Shown here: piece by piece, positions 16,148-24,938 of the stretch
Position numbering within the stretch: the stretch's first letter is position 1
Layout: every line of letters starts with the position of its first letter
Assembly: GCF_001591345.1 (NCBI RefSeq)
Contig: NZ_BCUS01000013.1
Coordinates: 17,000 to 80,999, forward strand
Direction: 5' to 3'
DNA from: Variovorax boronicumulans NBRC 103145
GTDB lineage: Bacteria > Pseudomonadota > Gammaproteobacteria > Burkholderiales > Burkholderiaceae_C
DNA: 64,000 bases
Notes under the pieces: generated by a model
Databases searched by the model: none
Told to the model about the DNA's origin: nothing
Seen by the model: only the letters and a program-made list of their open reading frames with translations
Translations under genes and position numbers: made by a program

Positions 16148-17175
16148 GTCGGGCGATGGTACGAAAGCGCCTGCGCGTCCGCGTTCGTGCGGCCCGTCGT
16201 GTGCAGGCCGATGCCGCGCGCGAAGGCGCCGAGCATGTCGATGGCCGAGAAACCCACGATCAGCGCCACGCCCGCGAGCCAGCGCAGGCCGCGCAGGGGC
16301 GGCAGGTCCTGGTGGTTGAGAGCGCGCACGCTGAAGCCCAGCCGCGTGAACAGCACGCACAGCGGCCCGATCGGCCCGCTCTTCGCAAGCCACTGCCAGC
16401 GCGCCGACACGTAGCTGCGCAGCAGATGCGGCGTGAGCGAATAGGTGTCCTGCCCGCGCATCCAGCGCAGCTTGAGCGCTTCGGCGCGCGTGTCGGGCAG
16501 GCGGTGCTCGGTGTGGGCCGCGGCCGCGTAGTGAATGGGGACGTTGGCCGCCTTCAGCCGCATGCCCAGCACCTGGCAGTGCGCGCGGTAGACGCCGTCG
16601 AGCGCCTGGTAGCTGTGCTGCTCGAACACGTCGCGGCGAAAGGCCACGTTGTTCGCGTAGAAGTTGCTCGTCGCGCCCGCGTGGTCGGCGTTGGGAAAAT
16701 ACATGAAGTCGATGGTCGTGAGCGCGGTGCCCACGATGCTGGCCGCGTAGCTCGTGCGGCCGGCGACCACCGCGGGCGCATCGGCGCCGCGCGTGAAGGG
16801 CGTGAGCATCTGCAGCAGCCAGTCGTCGTCGGGCAGGCAATCGGCATCGGCGAACACCACATGGTCGCAGCGCGCCGCATCGGTGGCCGCAAAGCCGACG
16901 TTCTTGGCGTCGTAGTAGCCGGTGGCGGCGTCGATGCGCACGAAATCGATGGGGCGGCCCGCCAGCGCCGTGACGGCTTCGCACGATGCGGCGCTCAGGC
17001 CGTCGTGCGTGATGACCACCTGGGCCAGGGCCGTGAGCGGCAGCTTCTGCTTGGCCAACAGGGCGACCAGGCGCTGCAGGCTGGTGCTTGCGGCGGCTTC
17101 GGCATCCGCTCCGCCGCGCAGGTTGTTGGTCTCCAGGACCAGCGCGCAACGCGCGGCAACGTGATCGGGCATCAT
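16144..17175 (-). CDS. Family 2 glycosyltransferase with C-terminal membrane segment
   Basis: A GT-A type enzyme of 343 residues. The nucleotide-sugar-binding FADADCLPDDDWL supplies the DxD motif, and the C-terminal part holds a hydrophobic stretch (RGLRWLAGVALIVGFSAI) that should anchor it in the inner membrane. I chose the ATG at 17175 because AGGA precedes it by seven bases; an ATG at 17214 in the same frame has no clear ribosome site and would add 13 residues. It is the first gene of the operon, divergent from the UDP-glucose dehydrogenase-type gene that may supply the sugar acid donor. Confidence 0.82.
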   Translation of the reverse strand: MMPDHVAARCALVLETNNLRGGADAEAAASTSLQRLVALLAKQKLPLTALAQVVITHDGLSAASCEAVTALAGRPIDFVRIDAATGYYDAKNVGFAATDAARCDHVVFADADCLPDDDWLLQMLTPFTRGADAPAVVAGRTSYAASIVGTALTTIDFMYFPNADHAGATSNFYANNVAFRRDVFEQHSYQALDGVYRAHCQVLGMRLKAANVPIHYAAAAHTEHRLPDTRAEALKLRWMRGQDTYSLTPHLLRSYVSARWQWLAKSGPIGPLCVLFTRLGFSVRALNHQDLPPLRGLRWLAGVALIVGFSAIDMLGAFARGIGLHTTGRTNADAQALSYHRPT

Positions 17176-17271
17176 CGAATTTTCCTGTCGGGACATTGTT
17201 TTGAAGGCTTGCATCCTGCTTTTATCTCACAACCGCCGCGGCTGCCAGTGCCTTGAGGGAGGGGCTTGCGC

Positions 17272-18612
17272 ATGAGGCTCGCCATCTTCGGCGCCGGTTA
17301 TGTGGGCCTCAGCTTCGCCGCCTGCATGGCCGAAGCGGGGCACGAGGTGCTGTGCGCGGATGCCGATGTCGGCCGCATCGAGGGGCTGCAGCAGGGCCGG
17401 ATGCCGCTGCACGAGCCGGGGCTGGAGGCGCTGGTGTCCGCAGGCCTCTCGACGGGAAAGCTGCGCTTCACGGCCGACGAGCGCGCGGCGAGCCTGCATG
17501 GCGACGTGCTCTTCATCGTGGTCAACACGCCGGCAGACGCGCAAGGCGATGTCGACCTGCGGCATGTGATGGCCGTGGCTCGCAGCATCGGGCAGCACCG
17601 GGACCGCGATGCGGTGGTCGCCTGCAAGTCCACCGCGCCGGTCGGCACCGCGGAGCAGGTCGAGGCCGTGCTGCGCGCAGCGCTTTCGCAGCGCGGTGCG
17701 GCCCATCGGATCACGGTGGCCGTGAACCCCGAGTTCCTGCGCGAGGGCTCGGCCGTGCGCGATTGCCGCCAGCCTGACCGCGTGGTGATCGGTGCGACCG
17801 ACCCCGCGGCCATCGACCTGCTGACACGGCTCTACGAACCCTTCGTGCGCGACCCGACGAAGCAGCTGCTGGTGATGGACCGGCGCTCCGCTGAGCTCAC
17901 CAAGTACGCCGCCAACGCGATGCTCGCGACCCGCATCAGCTTCATGAACGAGATGGCGCGCGTGGCCGAGCATGCGGGCGCCGACATCGAGATGGTGCGC
18001 CGCGGCATCGGTTCGGACCGGCGCATCGGCCCCGACTTCCTGCAAGCGGGCGTGGGCTATGGTGGTTCGTGCCTGGCGAAGGATGTGCGGGCGCTGCGGC
18101 ATGCGGCCGATCGCGAAGGGCAGCCGCTGCGCCTCCTCGCGGCCGTCGAGACCGCGAACCACGAGCAGAAGGGGCGCCTCTTCGACCTGATGACGCATCA
18201 CTTCGAAGGCCGCATCGCGAACAAGACCATCGCGCTTTGGGGCCTGGCCTTCAAGCCCGACACCGACGACATGCGCGATGCGCCGAGCTTCGTGTTGCTG
18301 GAGCGCCTGTGGGCGGCGGGCGCGCATGTGCAGGTGCACGACCCGGCGGCGATGCCGAATGCGCGCGCCATCGTCGGCGAGCGCGGCGACGTGCGCTGGT
18401 GCGACACGCCCGAAGACGCATTGCAGGGTGCCGACGTGCTGGCGCTCGTGACCGAATGGCCCGTGTTCCGCCGCCCCGACCTGGCGCGCATCGCCCGCAC
18501 ATTGAAGGCGCCCGCGATCTTCGACGGCCGCAACCTCTACGACGCCGCCGAAGTCGAAGCCGCCGGCATCGCGTACTACGGCATCGGGCGCGGCCGGTCA
18601 GTGCGGCGCTGA
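17272..18612 (+). CDS. ugd: UDP-glucose/GDP-mannose dehydrogenase family protein
   Basis: A cytoplasmic NAD-dependent enzyme of 446 residues that oxidises a nucleotide sugar twice to the uronic acid. The N-terminal NAD-binding FGAGYVG is at 6-12, the catalytic cysteine is C267 in GYGGSCLAKDV, and the C-terminal domain has WGLAFKPDTDDMRDAPS. The ATG at 17272 is preceded by GGAGG at a good distance; a TTG six bases upstream is in frame but too close to that site. It is divergent from the glycosyltransferase/ferritin-like operon and probably supplies its activated sugar. Whether the sugar is UDP-glucose or another cannot be read from the sequence. Confidence 0.9.
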   Translation: MRLAIFGAGYVGLSFAACMAEAGHEVLCADADVGRIEGLQQGRMPLHEPGLEALVSAGLSTGKLRFTADERAASLHGDVLFIVVNTPADAQGDVDLRHVMAVARSIGQHRDRDAVVACKSTAPVGTAEQVEAVLRAALSQRGAAHRITVAVNPEFLREGSAVRDCRQPDRVVIGATDPAAIDLLTRLYEPFVRDPTKQLLVMDRRSAELTKYAANAMLATRISFMNEMARVAEHAGADIEMVRRGIGSDRRIGPDFLQAGVGYGGSCLAKDVRALRHAADREGQPLRLLAAVETANHEQKGRLFDLMTHHFEGRIANKTIALWGLAFKPDTDDMRDAPSFVLLERLWAAGAHVQVHDPAAMPNARAIVGERGDVRWCDTPEDALQGADVLALVTEWPVFRRPDLARIARTLKAPAIFDGRNLYDAAEVEAAGIAYYGIGRGRSVRR

Positions 18613-18629
18613 ATCGTCGTCAGCAGCAT

Positions 18630-18650
18630 GCCGGTCATTCGCCGGCTTTT
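18630..18650 (+). terminator. Possible intrinsic terminator after ugd
   Basis: GCCGG, a 7-base loop, CCGGC and then TTTT, 18 bases after the ugd stop. The stem is only 5 bp but all G-C. It is a plausible weak terminator. Confidence 0.45.
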
Positions 18651-18673
18651 GATCCATTGAAAACGTCAACCCC

Positions 18674-19696
18674 ATGTCGGAACGCATCGAACTGAAGCTT
18701 GATTGGACAAGAAAACAGGTCCGGCAACTGGCCGCAAACGGCGAGCTGTCCATCCTGCAATTTGCCGCCGCACAGGAGGTACCGCCTTCGCTGCTGGAAA
18801 TCCTGAACGAAGATCTCTTCAGGCATCGGCCGGACATCACATGGCGGATGTATGGAAGCTACGCACGCGTGTGCGATCTTTCTTGTCTGAGGCTCATGCC
18901 CCATGTCGAAAGGTTGAGCCTTGACTGCCTCACCCGGGTCAGCAATGCGCATGCCGTAGAGGCCTTGCCGAAGCTGAAGGAGTTCGTCTTTGATGTGTAC
19001 GAAGCAGATTCACTGAATGTGCTGAACGCAGTGCCCACGGACCTGCAAAGACTCAGAATCGGCAAGACGAAAACGAAGAAGACCGACCTTTTCGGGCTGG
19101 AGCGCTTTTCCCATCTGAGACAACTCGTTGTTGCTGGCCACACGCGAGGCCTCGAGGTGATTGGAAAGCTGTCGACCTTGAATGAGGTGTCCCTCATGGG
19201 GATGCCTCTGTCGAACCTGGTCTTTCTACGGCATCTGCCCCACCTGCATACGCTTCAACTGGGATTCGGAAGCGCGCAGAACCTGGACACGCTTGCGGGC
19301 CTGAACGCCCTGAGACACCTGGCACTGTTGCGGATCAAGGATTTGTCGGACCTGTCGGTCGTCAGCCAACTGGAGACGCTGCAAAGGTTGACCGCGCAAG
19401 ATCAGTCACACCTTGCCAGCTTGCCCTCGTTGGCTGCGCTCAAGGGTCTGGCGCTGATCGTCCTCAACAACGTGGGGCTGAAGGACCTGAGGTGGGTGGC
19501 CTCTGCACCGGCGCTCGAAAGCCTGGCCATGTTTCAGATGCCAGCGCTGGCGCACGGTGACATCCAGAGTCTCCTGAGTCAGCCCGGCCCTCTGAGGCGC
19601 CTGATGGTGGGGTTGAAAAGCGCCCGCGAGCACAAGCTCGCGCGACAGGCGATCGAGGATTCAGGCCTGTGGGACGATGGCGGATGGTGGCGGTGA
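18674..19696 (+). CDS. Leucine-rich-repeat-like protein
   Basis: A 340-residue protein without signal peptide or membrane segment. Residues about 75-310 contain roughly ten irregular leucine-rich repeats of 20-24 residues, each with a strand such as LQRLRIG, LRQLVVAG, LHTLQLGF or LRHLALLRI, ending in a C-terminal helical part. Such proteins bind other proteins; some LRR proteins in bacteria serve as immunity or recognition factors, but nothing here shows that. Its base composition is visibly less GC-rich than both neighbours, which suggests later acquisition. Its 3' end overlaps a small minus-strand frame by 36 bases. Confidence 0.72.
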   Translation: MSERIELKLDWTRKQVRQLAANGELSILQFAAAQEVPPSLLEILNEDLFRHRPDITWRMYGSYARVCDLSCLRLMPHVERLSLDCLTRVSNAHAVEALPKLKEFVFDVYEADSLNVLNAVPTDLQRLRIGKTKTKKTDLFGLERFSHLRQLVVAGHTRGLEVIGKLSTLNEVSLMGMPLSNLVFLRHLPHLHTLQLGFGSAQNLDTLAGLNALRHLALLRIKDLSDLSVVSQLETLQRLTAQDQSHLASLPSLAALKGLALIVLNNVGLKDLRWVASAPALESLAMFQMPALAHGDIQSLLSQPGPLRRLMVGLKSAREHKLARQAIEDSGLWDDGGWWR

Positions 19697-19834
19697 CATC
19701 GCGACCCTTGGCGTCGTCGTCGCATTGAACTGCGAGGTGATGTCTGTACTCGTCAATTCGGAAATGACCTGCATGAGCAGGGCCGCACTGACCGGCTTGG
19801 GCATCCCCACTCGCATATTCGGGCCTGCGCTCAT
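19661..19834 (-). CDS. Small ORF (57 aa) coupled to a TetR gene
   Basis: A 57-codon frame whose ATG overlaps the stop of the TetR gene as ATGA, as in several true operon joints of this window. The sequence (MSAGPNMRVGMPKP..., then LMQVISELTSTDITSQ) has no clear signal peptide or known family. It overlaps the opposing LRR gene's last 36 bases. The coupling is the only positive evidence, so it may be chance. Confidence 0.3.
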   Translation of the reverse strand: MSAGPNMRVGMPKPVSAALLMQVISELTSTDITSQFNATTTPRVAMSPPPSAIVPQA

Positions 19835-20481
19835 TCTCGGCGCGCGTTGCTTTGGCGCACGGCGTGCAGGTACCCGTCCAACGCCAGCAGCACCTCCTCC
19901 ACCATGACATCCGCGCTCGGCAGGGCGGCACTCACCAGCAGCGTCTGCTTCACCAGCGCATCGACGACGGTGTAGGCGCCGAAGGCCACGCGGGCATCGT
20001 GCAGCCCTTCGGGCCAGTCCACCGCGCTCGTCAGCGCCTTGCCGAAGAGGTTGACGTTGTGCTGGTACAGGCGGTTGTAGACGAGCTGCGGCGAGACACG
20101 GCGCTCGATGGAGCTCAGCACCCGCCAGCGCCCGCCGCCCTCCAGCATCGTGTGCACCTGTGTCTGCGCCAGCAGACGCGTGATCTCGCGCAGCGTGCGT
20201 TGGCCTTCCGCCTGGACGACGTCGTCCACCGCGCTCGACAGCGCGGTCGAGAGCTTGCGCACCCAGGTGCGCACGGTCATGGCCGCGACCGCTTCCTTGC
20301 CGGGGAAGTACTGGTAGACGCTGCCGACGCTCACGCCGGCCACGTTGGCGATGTCGCGCATCGACGTCTTCTCGTAGCCCTTTTCCAGCAGCAGGAGCAC
20401 GAAGGCGTCCTGGATGGCGATGGACGTCATCCATGCGCGTGACTGGGAGGGCTTGCGTCGGGGTTTGAGGGCGGTCGTCAT
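19831..20481 (-). CDS. TetR-family transcriptional regulator
   Basis: A 216-residue regulator with an N-terminal HTH (AIQDAFVLLLLEKGYEKTSM, IANVAGVSVGSVYQYFPGKEAV, residues about 18-65) and a helical effector domain. The basic first residues (TTALKPRRKPSQSR) are common in this family. ATG 20481 is the first Met that keeps the normal distance to the HTH; the longer open frame upstream is not needed. It is divergent from the acyl-CoA dehydrogenase, ligase, SDR and binding-protein genes and probably represses them, sensing an acyl-CoA or acid. The direct repeat at 20609-20660 is a candidate site. Confidence 0.9.
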   Translation of the reverse strand: MTTALKPRRKPSQSRAWMTSIAIQDAFVLLLLEKGYEKTSMRDIANVAGVSVGSVYQYFPGKEAVAAMTVRTWVRKLSTALSSAVDDVVQAEGQRTLREITRLLAQTQVHTMLEGGGRWRVLSSIERRVSPQLVYNRLYQHNVNLFGKALTSAVDWPEGLHDARVAFGAYTVVDALVKQTLLVSAALPSADVMVEEVLLALDGYLHAVRQSNARRE

Positions 20482-20608
20482 GGCTGAAAAGCGAACACCG
20501 GGACGGCGCACGCAAGGAGGAGGGCCTCGTTGCAGAGGGAAATCAACGCCTCGGGGCGCGTCCCGAAAACTGAACATGCCTGCCCGGTCGATTTCCTAGA
20601 CTTCTTCC

Positions 20609-20660
20609 AACCCAAGGCAGCCGGTGGCCGCGAGCCCCGAACCTCACTTCAACCCAAGGC
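20609..20660. repeat. Direct repeat AACCCAAGGC in the divergent promoter region
   Basis: AACCCAAGGC occurs at 20609-20618 and again at 20651-20660, 42 bp apart, about four helical turns, so both lie on the same face of the DNA. The second copy ends 25 bases before the dehydrogenase ATG. A regulatory role is possible, but the copies are not palindromic as TetR sites normally are. Confidence 0.4.
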
Positions 20661-20685
20661 CAACGCGCGCACTCGTCATTCTTGC

Positions 20686-22479
20686 ATGTCACTTCCTGCG
20701 TCCTACAAAGCTCCATTGCGCGAACTGCGCTTCGTCCTGAACGATTTTCTCGGCATCGACGGAGAACTGAAGGCGCTTCACCTGTCCGGCGCCATCGCCC
20801 GCGAAGACATCGACGTGCTGATGACGGACGTGGCGGCCTTCGCCGAAGAGGTGCTCGCACCGCTCAACCAGAGCGCGGACCGCGAAGGCTGCACCTGGCG
20901 CGATGGCGAAGTGGCCACCCCCGGCGGCTTCAAGGCCGCTTACGACATGTTCCGGGGCAAGGGCTGGGCCGGCCTGGGCGCGGCGCTAGAACACGGCGGC
21001 CGCGCGTGGCCGACGGTGCTGACCCATCTGGTGACGGAGCTGATCGGCTCGGCCAACCATTCCTGGCTGATGTACCACAGCATCTCGCGCGGCGGCTACG
21101 AATGCATCCGGGCCAACGGCACGGCCGCGCAGCAGGCGGCGTACCTGCCCCACCTGGCCAGCGGCGCGTGGACCAGCAGCATGTGCATCACCGAGCGCGA
21201 GGCCGGCACCGACGTGGGCCTGCTGCGCACGGTGGCCGTTCCCCAGCCGGACGGCAGCTATCGCCTCACGGGCCTCAAGCGCATGGTCACGGCCGCCGAG
21301 CACGATCTGGCCGACAACATCGTCCACCTCGTGCTGGCCCGGATCGCGGGTGCGCCCGAGGGCGCGCGGGGGCTTTCGCTGTTCATCGTGCCGCGGCACC
21401 TGCCCGGCGCGGCCGAGCGCAACGGTGTGCGCTGCGAAGGGCTCGAGGACAAGATGGGCATCCGCGGCACGCCGACCTGCTGGTTGCGGCTCGACGGTGC
21501 GCGCGGCGAATTGCTGAACACCGCCGGCAACGGCCTGGCGGCCATGTTCGTGATGATGAACATCGCCCGCCTGGCCACGGGCATGCAGGGCGTGAACCAG
21601 GCCGAGGCGGCCTACCAGCTGGCGCGCGATCACGCCCGCACGCGGCTGCAGGGACGCGGCTTCGGCGGGGCGCGCAGGCCCGAGCCGCAGCCTGCCGCCG
21701 ATCCGTTGATCGTGCATGCCGATGTGCGCCGCATGCTGCTGGTGCAGAAGGCCTGGACGGAAGGCGCGCGCGCGCTGGCCTACTGGTTGGCGTTGCAGGT
21801 CGATCGCTCGAAGCTCCACCCCGAGCCCTCGGTGCGCCGCGAGGCCGACGAGCTCGTCTCGCTGCTCACGCCGGTGCTCAAGGCCTTCGCGACGGACAAC
21901 GGCTACGCCAGCACCACCCTGGCACAGCAGGTCATGGGCGGCTGGGGCTACCTGGACGACAGCGGCGTTCATCAGTACCTCCGCGACGTGCGCGTGGGGC
22001 AGATCTACGAAGGGGCCAACGGCATCCAGGGTCAGGACCTGCTCGGTCGCAAGATCCTCGGCGACGGGGGCGCCAGGCTGCGCCGGTTCCTGGACGTGGT
22101 GCACCAGGTGCTCGAGAAGCACGAGGCGCACCCGGTGCTGCAGCCCTGGGTGGCGCAGACGCGGACGCTGTGCGCGCGCCTCGAGGCGCTGGCCCGGCAC
22201 CTGATCGCTCGGGCACCGTCGCACCCCGACCAGGTCGGCGCGTCCGGCCACAGCTGCCTGCGCATCGTCGGTGTGCTGGCCCTCGCGTGGCAGTGGATCG
22301 GCATGGCCTCGATCGCGCAGCGCAGGATCGACGCGCGGCAGTCCGATGGCTTCGACGTCGCCAAGGTGGCCACGGCCCGCTTCTATTTCGCGCACCTGTT
22401 TCCCGAGGTCGAGCAGCACTTGCTGGTGGCCGCGCAGGACGACGACGCCGTGATGGCGCTGGACGCCGACTTCTTCTGA
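20686..22479 (+). CDS. Acyl-CoA dehydrogenase, long C-terminal type
   Basis: An FAD enzyme of 597 residues that introduces the 2,3 double bond in an acyl-CoA. It has the extra N-terminal helix and long C-terminal region of the DmdC-like (3-methylmercaptopropionyl-CoA dehydrogenase) branch. The N-terminal SYKAPLRELRFVLND, the FAD-binding MCITEREAGTDVG, the MMNIARLATGMQG segment and the catalytic base E442 (QIYEGANGIQ) are present. No good ribosome site is seen before ATG 20686, but the N-terminus matches the branch. It is the first of four genes on the same strand with the ligase, SDR and binding protein. The acyl chain is unknown. Confidence 0.9.
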   Translation: MSLPASYKAPLRELRFVLNDFLGIDGELKALHLSGAIAREDIDVLMTDVAAFAEEVLAPLNQSADREGCTWRDGEVATPGGFKAAYDMFRGKGWAGLGAALEHGGRAWPTVLTHLVTELIGSANHSWLMYHSISRGGYECIRANGTAAQQAAYLPHLASGAWTSSMCITEREAGTDVGLLRTVAVPQPDGSYRLTGLKRMVTAAEHDLADNIVHLVLARIAGAPEGARGLSLFIVPRHLPGAAERNGVRCEGLEDKMGIRGTPTCWLRLDGARGELLNTAGNGLAAMFVMMNIARLATGMQGVNQAEAAYQLARDHARTRLQGRGFGGARRPEPQPAADPLIVHADVRRMLLVQKAWTEGARALAYWLALQVDRSKLHPEPSVRREADELVSLLTPVLKAFATDNGYASTTLAQQVMGGWGYLDDSGVHQYLRDVRVGQIYEGANGIQGQDLLGRKILGDGGARLRRFLDVVHQVLEKHEAHPVLQPWVAQTRTLCARLEALARHLIARAPSHPDQVGASGHSCLRIVGVLALAWQWIGMASIAQRRIDARQSDGFDVAKVATARFYFAHLFPEVEQHLLVAAQDDDAVMALDADFF

Positions 22480-22580
22480 TCCCACCGCGCAGCCGCTCCC
22501 GGCTGCGCCCAGAGCAACACGGGATGCGAAGCCCGGCGGCATCGCGCTGCCCGGTCCTGCATCCAACCGGAAAAAAATCC

Positions 22581-24143
22581 ATGAACCTGATCTCGATGTT
22601 CGACGAGAGCGCGTCGCGCTGGCCGACGAAGACGCTGCTGCACTACGGCGACGAAGCCTTCAGCTACGCGCAGATCCAGGCGCTCAGCCGCCGCGCCGCG
22701 CAGGTGCTGCGCGACCGGGGCGTGGGGCAGGGCGACCGTGTGGCCCTCATGTGCTTCAACACGCCGTACTTTCTCATCGGCGTGCTGGGCGCGCTGCGCC
22801 TGGGCGCGGTCATCGTGCCGGTCAACCACAAGCTGCAAAAGCCCGAGGTCGAGTTCATCCTGCGCCACAGCGACGCCAGGCTCTGCATCATCGACGTCGC
22901 CCTGGGCGTGGCGCAACGCATCGAGACCGAGGCCTGCCTGCTGGGCACCGGCGACATGGCCGGCGCGGTGGACGTCGGCTTCGATCACTTCGACACGCTG
23001 GTGCAGCGCACGGAAGCGGGCGAGCTGCCTGCGCTGGTCGATGACGATGCGCTGGCGCAGGTGCTCTACACCTCGGGCACCACCGGCCAGCCCAAGGGAT
23101 GCCTGCACAGCCACCGCGCGGTCTTCACCACGGCGCTGGTCTGCGCGGCGGCCCTGTCGATGACGCACAACGACCGGATGCTCATCGCGATGCCGATCTG
23201 GCATGCGGCGCCGCTCAACAGCTGGACCTTCGGAACGCTGCTGATGGGCGGCACGCTGGTCTTCCTGCGCGAGTACGCGTCGCGCGGATTCCTGGAAGCG
23301 ATCGCGCGGCACCGCGTCACGCTGACCTTCGGCGCGCCCATCGCCTTGCTCGCGCCGCTCGAACTCGCCGACTTCGACAGTCACGACCTGGGCTCGATGC
23401 GGCTGTGGATCTACGGCGGCGGTCCGCTGGGCGAGGACATGGCGAAGCGGCTCATGCAGCGCTATCGCACGACGCAGTTCATGCAGGTCTACGGCATGAC
23501 CGAGATGGGCCCGCTGGGCACCGCGCTGTTCCCCGAGGACGCGCTGCGCAAGGCCGGGTCGATCGGCCGCTCCAGCCTGCCAGGCGTGCAGGTGCGCGTG
23601 GTTGCTGAGGACGGCAGCGCGACGCCCGCGGGCCAGGTCGGCGAGATCCAGCTGCGCAGCGAAGCCGCCATGCGCGGCTACCTGAACGATGCCGAGGCCA
23701 CGCGCGCCGCCTACACGCCCGACGGCTGGTACCGAAGCGGCGACCTGGCCCGGGTCGACGAGGACGGCTACTACTACGTGGTGGACCGGCTCAAGGACCT
23801 GATCACCACCGGCGGCGAGAACGTGTACTCCAAGGAAGTGGAAGACGCGCTGTCGCCGCATCCCGATCTCGCCGACGTGGCCGTCATCGGCCGCCCGCAC
23901 CCGGACTGGGGCGAAACCGTGGTGGCGGTCGTCGTGCCCCGGCCCGGCCGACAGCCGGACGCGGAGGCGCTCAAGGCCTTCCTGGCTGACAAGCTGGCCC
24001 GCTACAAGATCCCGCGCGACTACGTCGTCGCCGACACGCTGCCGCGCACGCCGTCGGGCAAGTTGCAAAAGCACCTGCTGCGACAAGACATCGGCGCACC
24101 GGCTTCCTCTCTTCTTTCCACTTTCAAGGATATCCACGCATGA
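22581..24143 (+). CDS. AMP-dependent acyl-CoA ligase
   Basis: A class I adenylate-forming enzyme of 520 residues that activates a carboxylic acid with ATP and CoA. The ATP loop YTSGTTGQPKG lies at 163-173, the later core motifs include YGMTEMGP and GWYRSGDLARVDEDGYYY, and the C-terminal catalytic lysine is K494 (PSGKLQ). It follows the dehydrogenase gene after 101 bases and its stop overlaps the SDR start (ATGA). With the dehydrogenase and SDR it would form an acid activation and oxidation route. The upstream reading frame is open for a long way, but the ATG at 22581 is the match to family N-termini. Confidence 0.92.
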   Translation: MNLISMFDESASRWPTKTLLHYGDEAFSYAQIQALSRRAAQVLRDRGVGQGDRVALMCFNTPYFLIGVLGALRLGAVIVPVNHKLQKPEVEFILRHSDARLCIIDVALGVAQRIETEACLLGTGDMAGAVDVGFDHFDTLVQRTEAGELPALVDDDALAQVLYTSGTTGQPKGCLHSHRAVFTTALVCAAALSMTHNDRMLIAMPIWHAAPLNSWTFGTLLMGGTLVFLREYASRGFLEAIARHRVTLTFGAPIALLAPLELADFDSHDLGSMRLWIYGGGPLGEDMAKRLMQRYRTTQFMQVYGMTEMGPLGTALFPEDALRKAGSIGRSSLPGVQVRVVAEDGSATPAGQVGEIQLRSEAAMRGYLNDAEATRAAYTPDGWYRSGDLARVDEDGYYYVVDRLKDLITTGGENVYSKEVEDALSPHPDLADVAVIGRPHPDWGETVVAVVVPRPGRQPDAEALKAFLADKLARYKIPRDYVVADTLPRTPSGKLQKHLLRQDIGAPASSLLSTFKDIHA

Positions 24144-24901
24144 ACCTGTTCGACCTGAACGGAAAAGTCGCCGTCGTGACCGGTGCCAGCCGCGGCATCG
24201 GCCGCGCCACCGCCGAGCACCTGGCGCTGCTCGGGGCCAAAGTCTGTGTCTCCAGCCGGCGGCTCGAGGCCTGCGAGGAAGTGGCCGAGGGCATCCGGGC
24301 GCAAGGTGGGCAGGCCTTCGCCTGCCAGGCCAGCATCTCGCAGCCCGAGGAGCTGCGCGCGATGGTGGCGCAGGTGCGCGAGCGCTTCGGCGCCATCGAC
24401 ATCCTGGTCTGCAATGCGGCCACCAACCCGCACTACGGGCCGCTGGCCGAGATCGCGGACGAGATGTTCATGAAGATCGTGCGCAACAACGTGCTGAGCA
24501 ATCTCTGGCTGGCCAACCTCGTTCGGCCCGACATGCAGGCCAGGGGCAGCGGCGCCATCGTGATCGTCTCGTCCATCGCGGGCCTGCAGGGCTCTTCGAC
24601 GATCGGCGCCTACGGATTGTCCAAGGCCGGCGACATGCAACTGGCCCGCGACCTGGCGGTCGAGTGGGGCCCGCAGGGCATTCGCGTCAACTGCATCGCC
24701 CCGGGCCTGATCGACACCAAGATGGCCGGCATGCTGCTCGCGGACCCCGAGATCCAGTCGTTCACGCAGAAGAAATTGCCGTTGCGGCGCGTCGGGCAGC
24801 CGCAGGAGATCGCCGGCGCCATCGCCTTCCTGGCATCGCCCGCAGCCGCGTTCGTGACCGGCCAGACGCTCGTCGCCGACGGCGGCGCCGTCATCGTCTG
24901 A
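24140..24901 (+). CDS. Short-chain dehydrogenase/reductase
   Basis: An NAD(P)-dependent oxidoreductase of 253 residues, standard SDR length. The cofactor motif TGASRGIG is at 14-21, the NAA motif is in CNAATNP, and the catalytic residues are S145, Y158 and K162 (YGLSK). The C-terminus FLASPAAAFVTGQTLVADGG is typical of FabG-like members. ATG overlaps the ligase stop, so it is translated with it. It may oxidise a 3-hydroxyacyl-CoA made after the dehydrogenase step, but substrate and direction are not shown. Confidence 0.92.
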   Translation: MNLFDLNGKVAVVTGASRGIGRATAEHLALLGAKVCVSSRRLEACEEVAEGIRAQGGQAFACQASISQPEELRAMVAQVRERFGAIDILVCNAATNPHYGPLAEIADEMFMKIVRNNVLSNLWLANLVRPDMQARGSGAIVIVSSIAGLQGSSTIGAYGLSKAGDMQLARDLAVEWGPQGIRVNCIAPGLIDTKMAGMLLADPEIQSFTQKKLPLRRVGQPQEIAGAIAFLASPAAAFVTGQTLVADGGAVIV

Positions 24902-24938
24902 ACACCCATCGATCGACATCCACACGAGGAGACTTACC

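Noticed and set aside
18650..18676. TGATCC-N18-AT before the LRR gene as a fourth ECF11-type promoter
   Set aside because: The -10 bases are AT rather than TA, and the LRR ATG (18674) would overlap the -10. It fails the pattern of the other three.
20682..24143. A 1153-codon plus-strand frame that runs through the dehydrogenase and ligase genes
   Set aside because: Only its last 520 codons match a family (the ligase); the first part is a shadow of the dehydrogenase in another frame. It is not a fusion protein.
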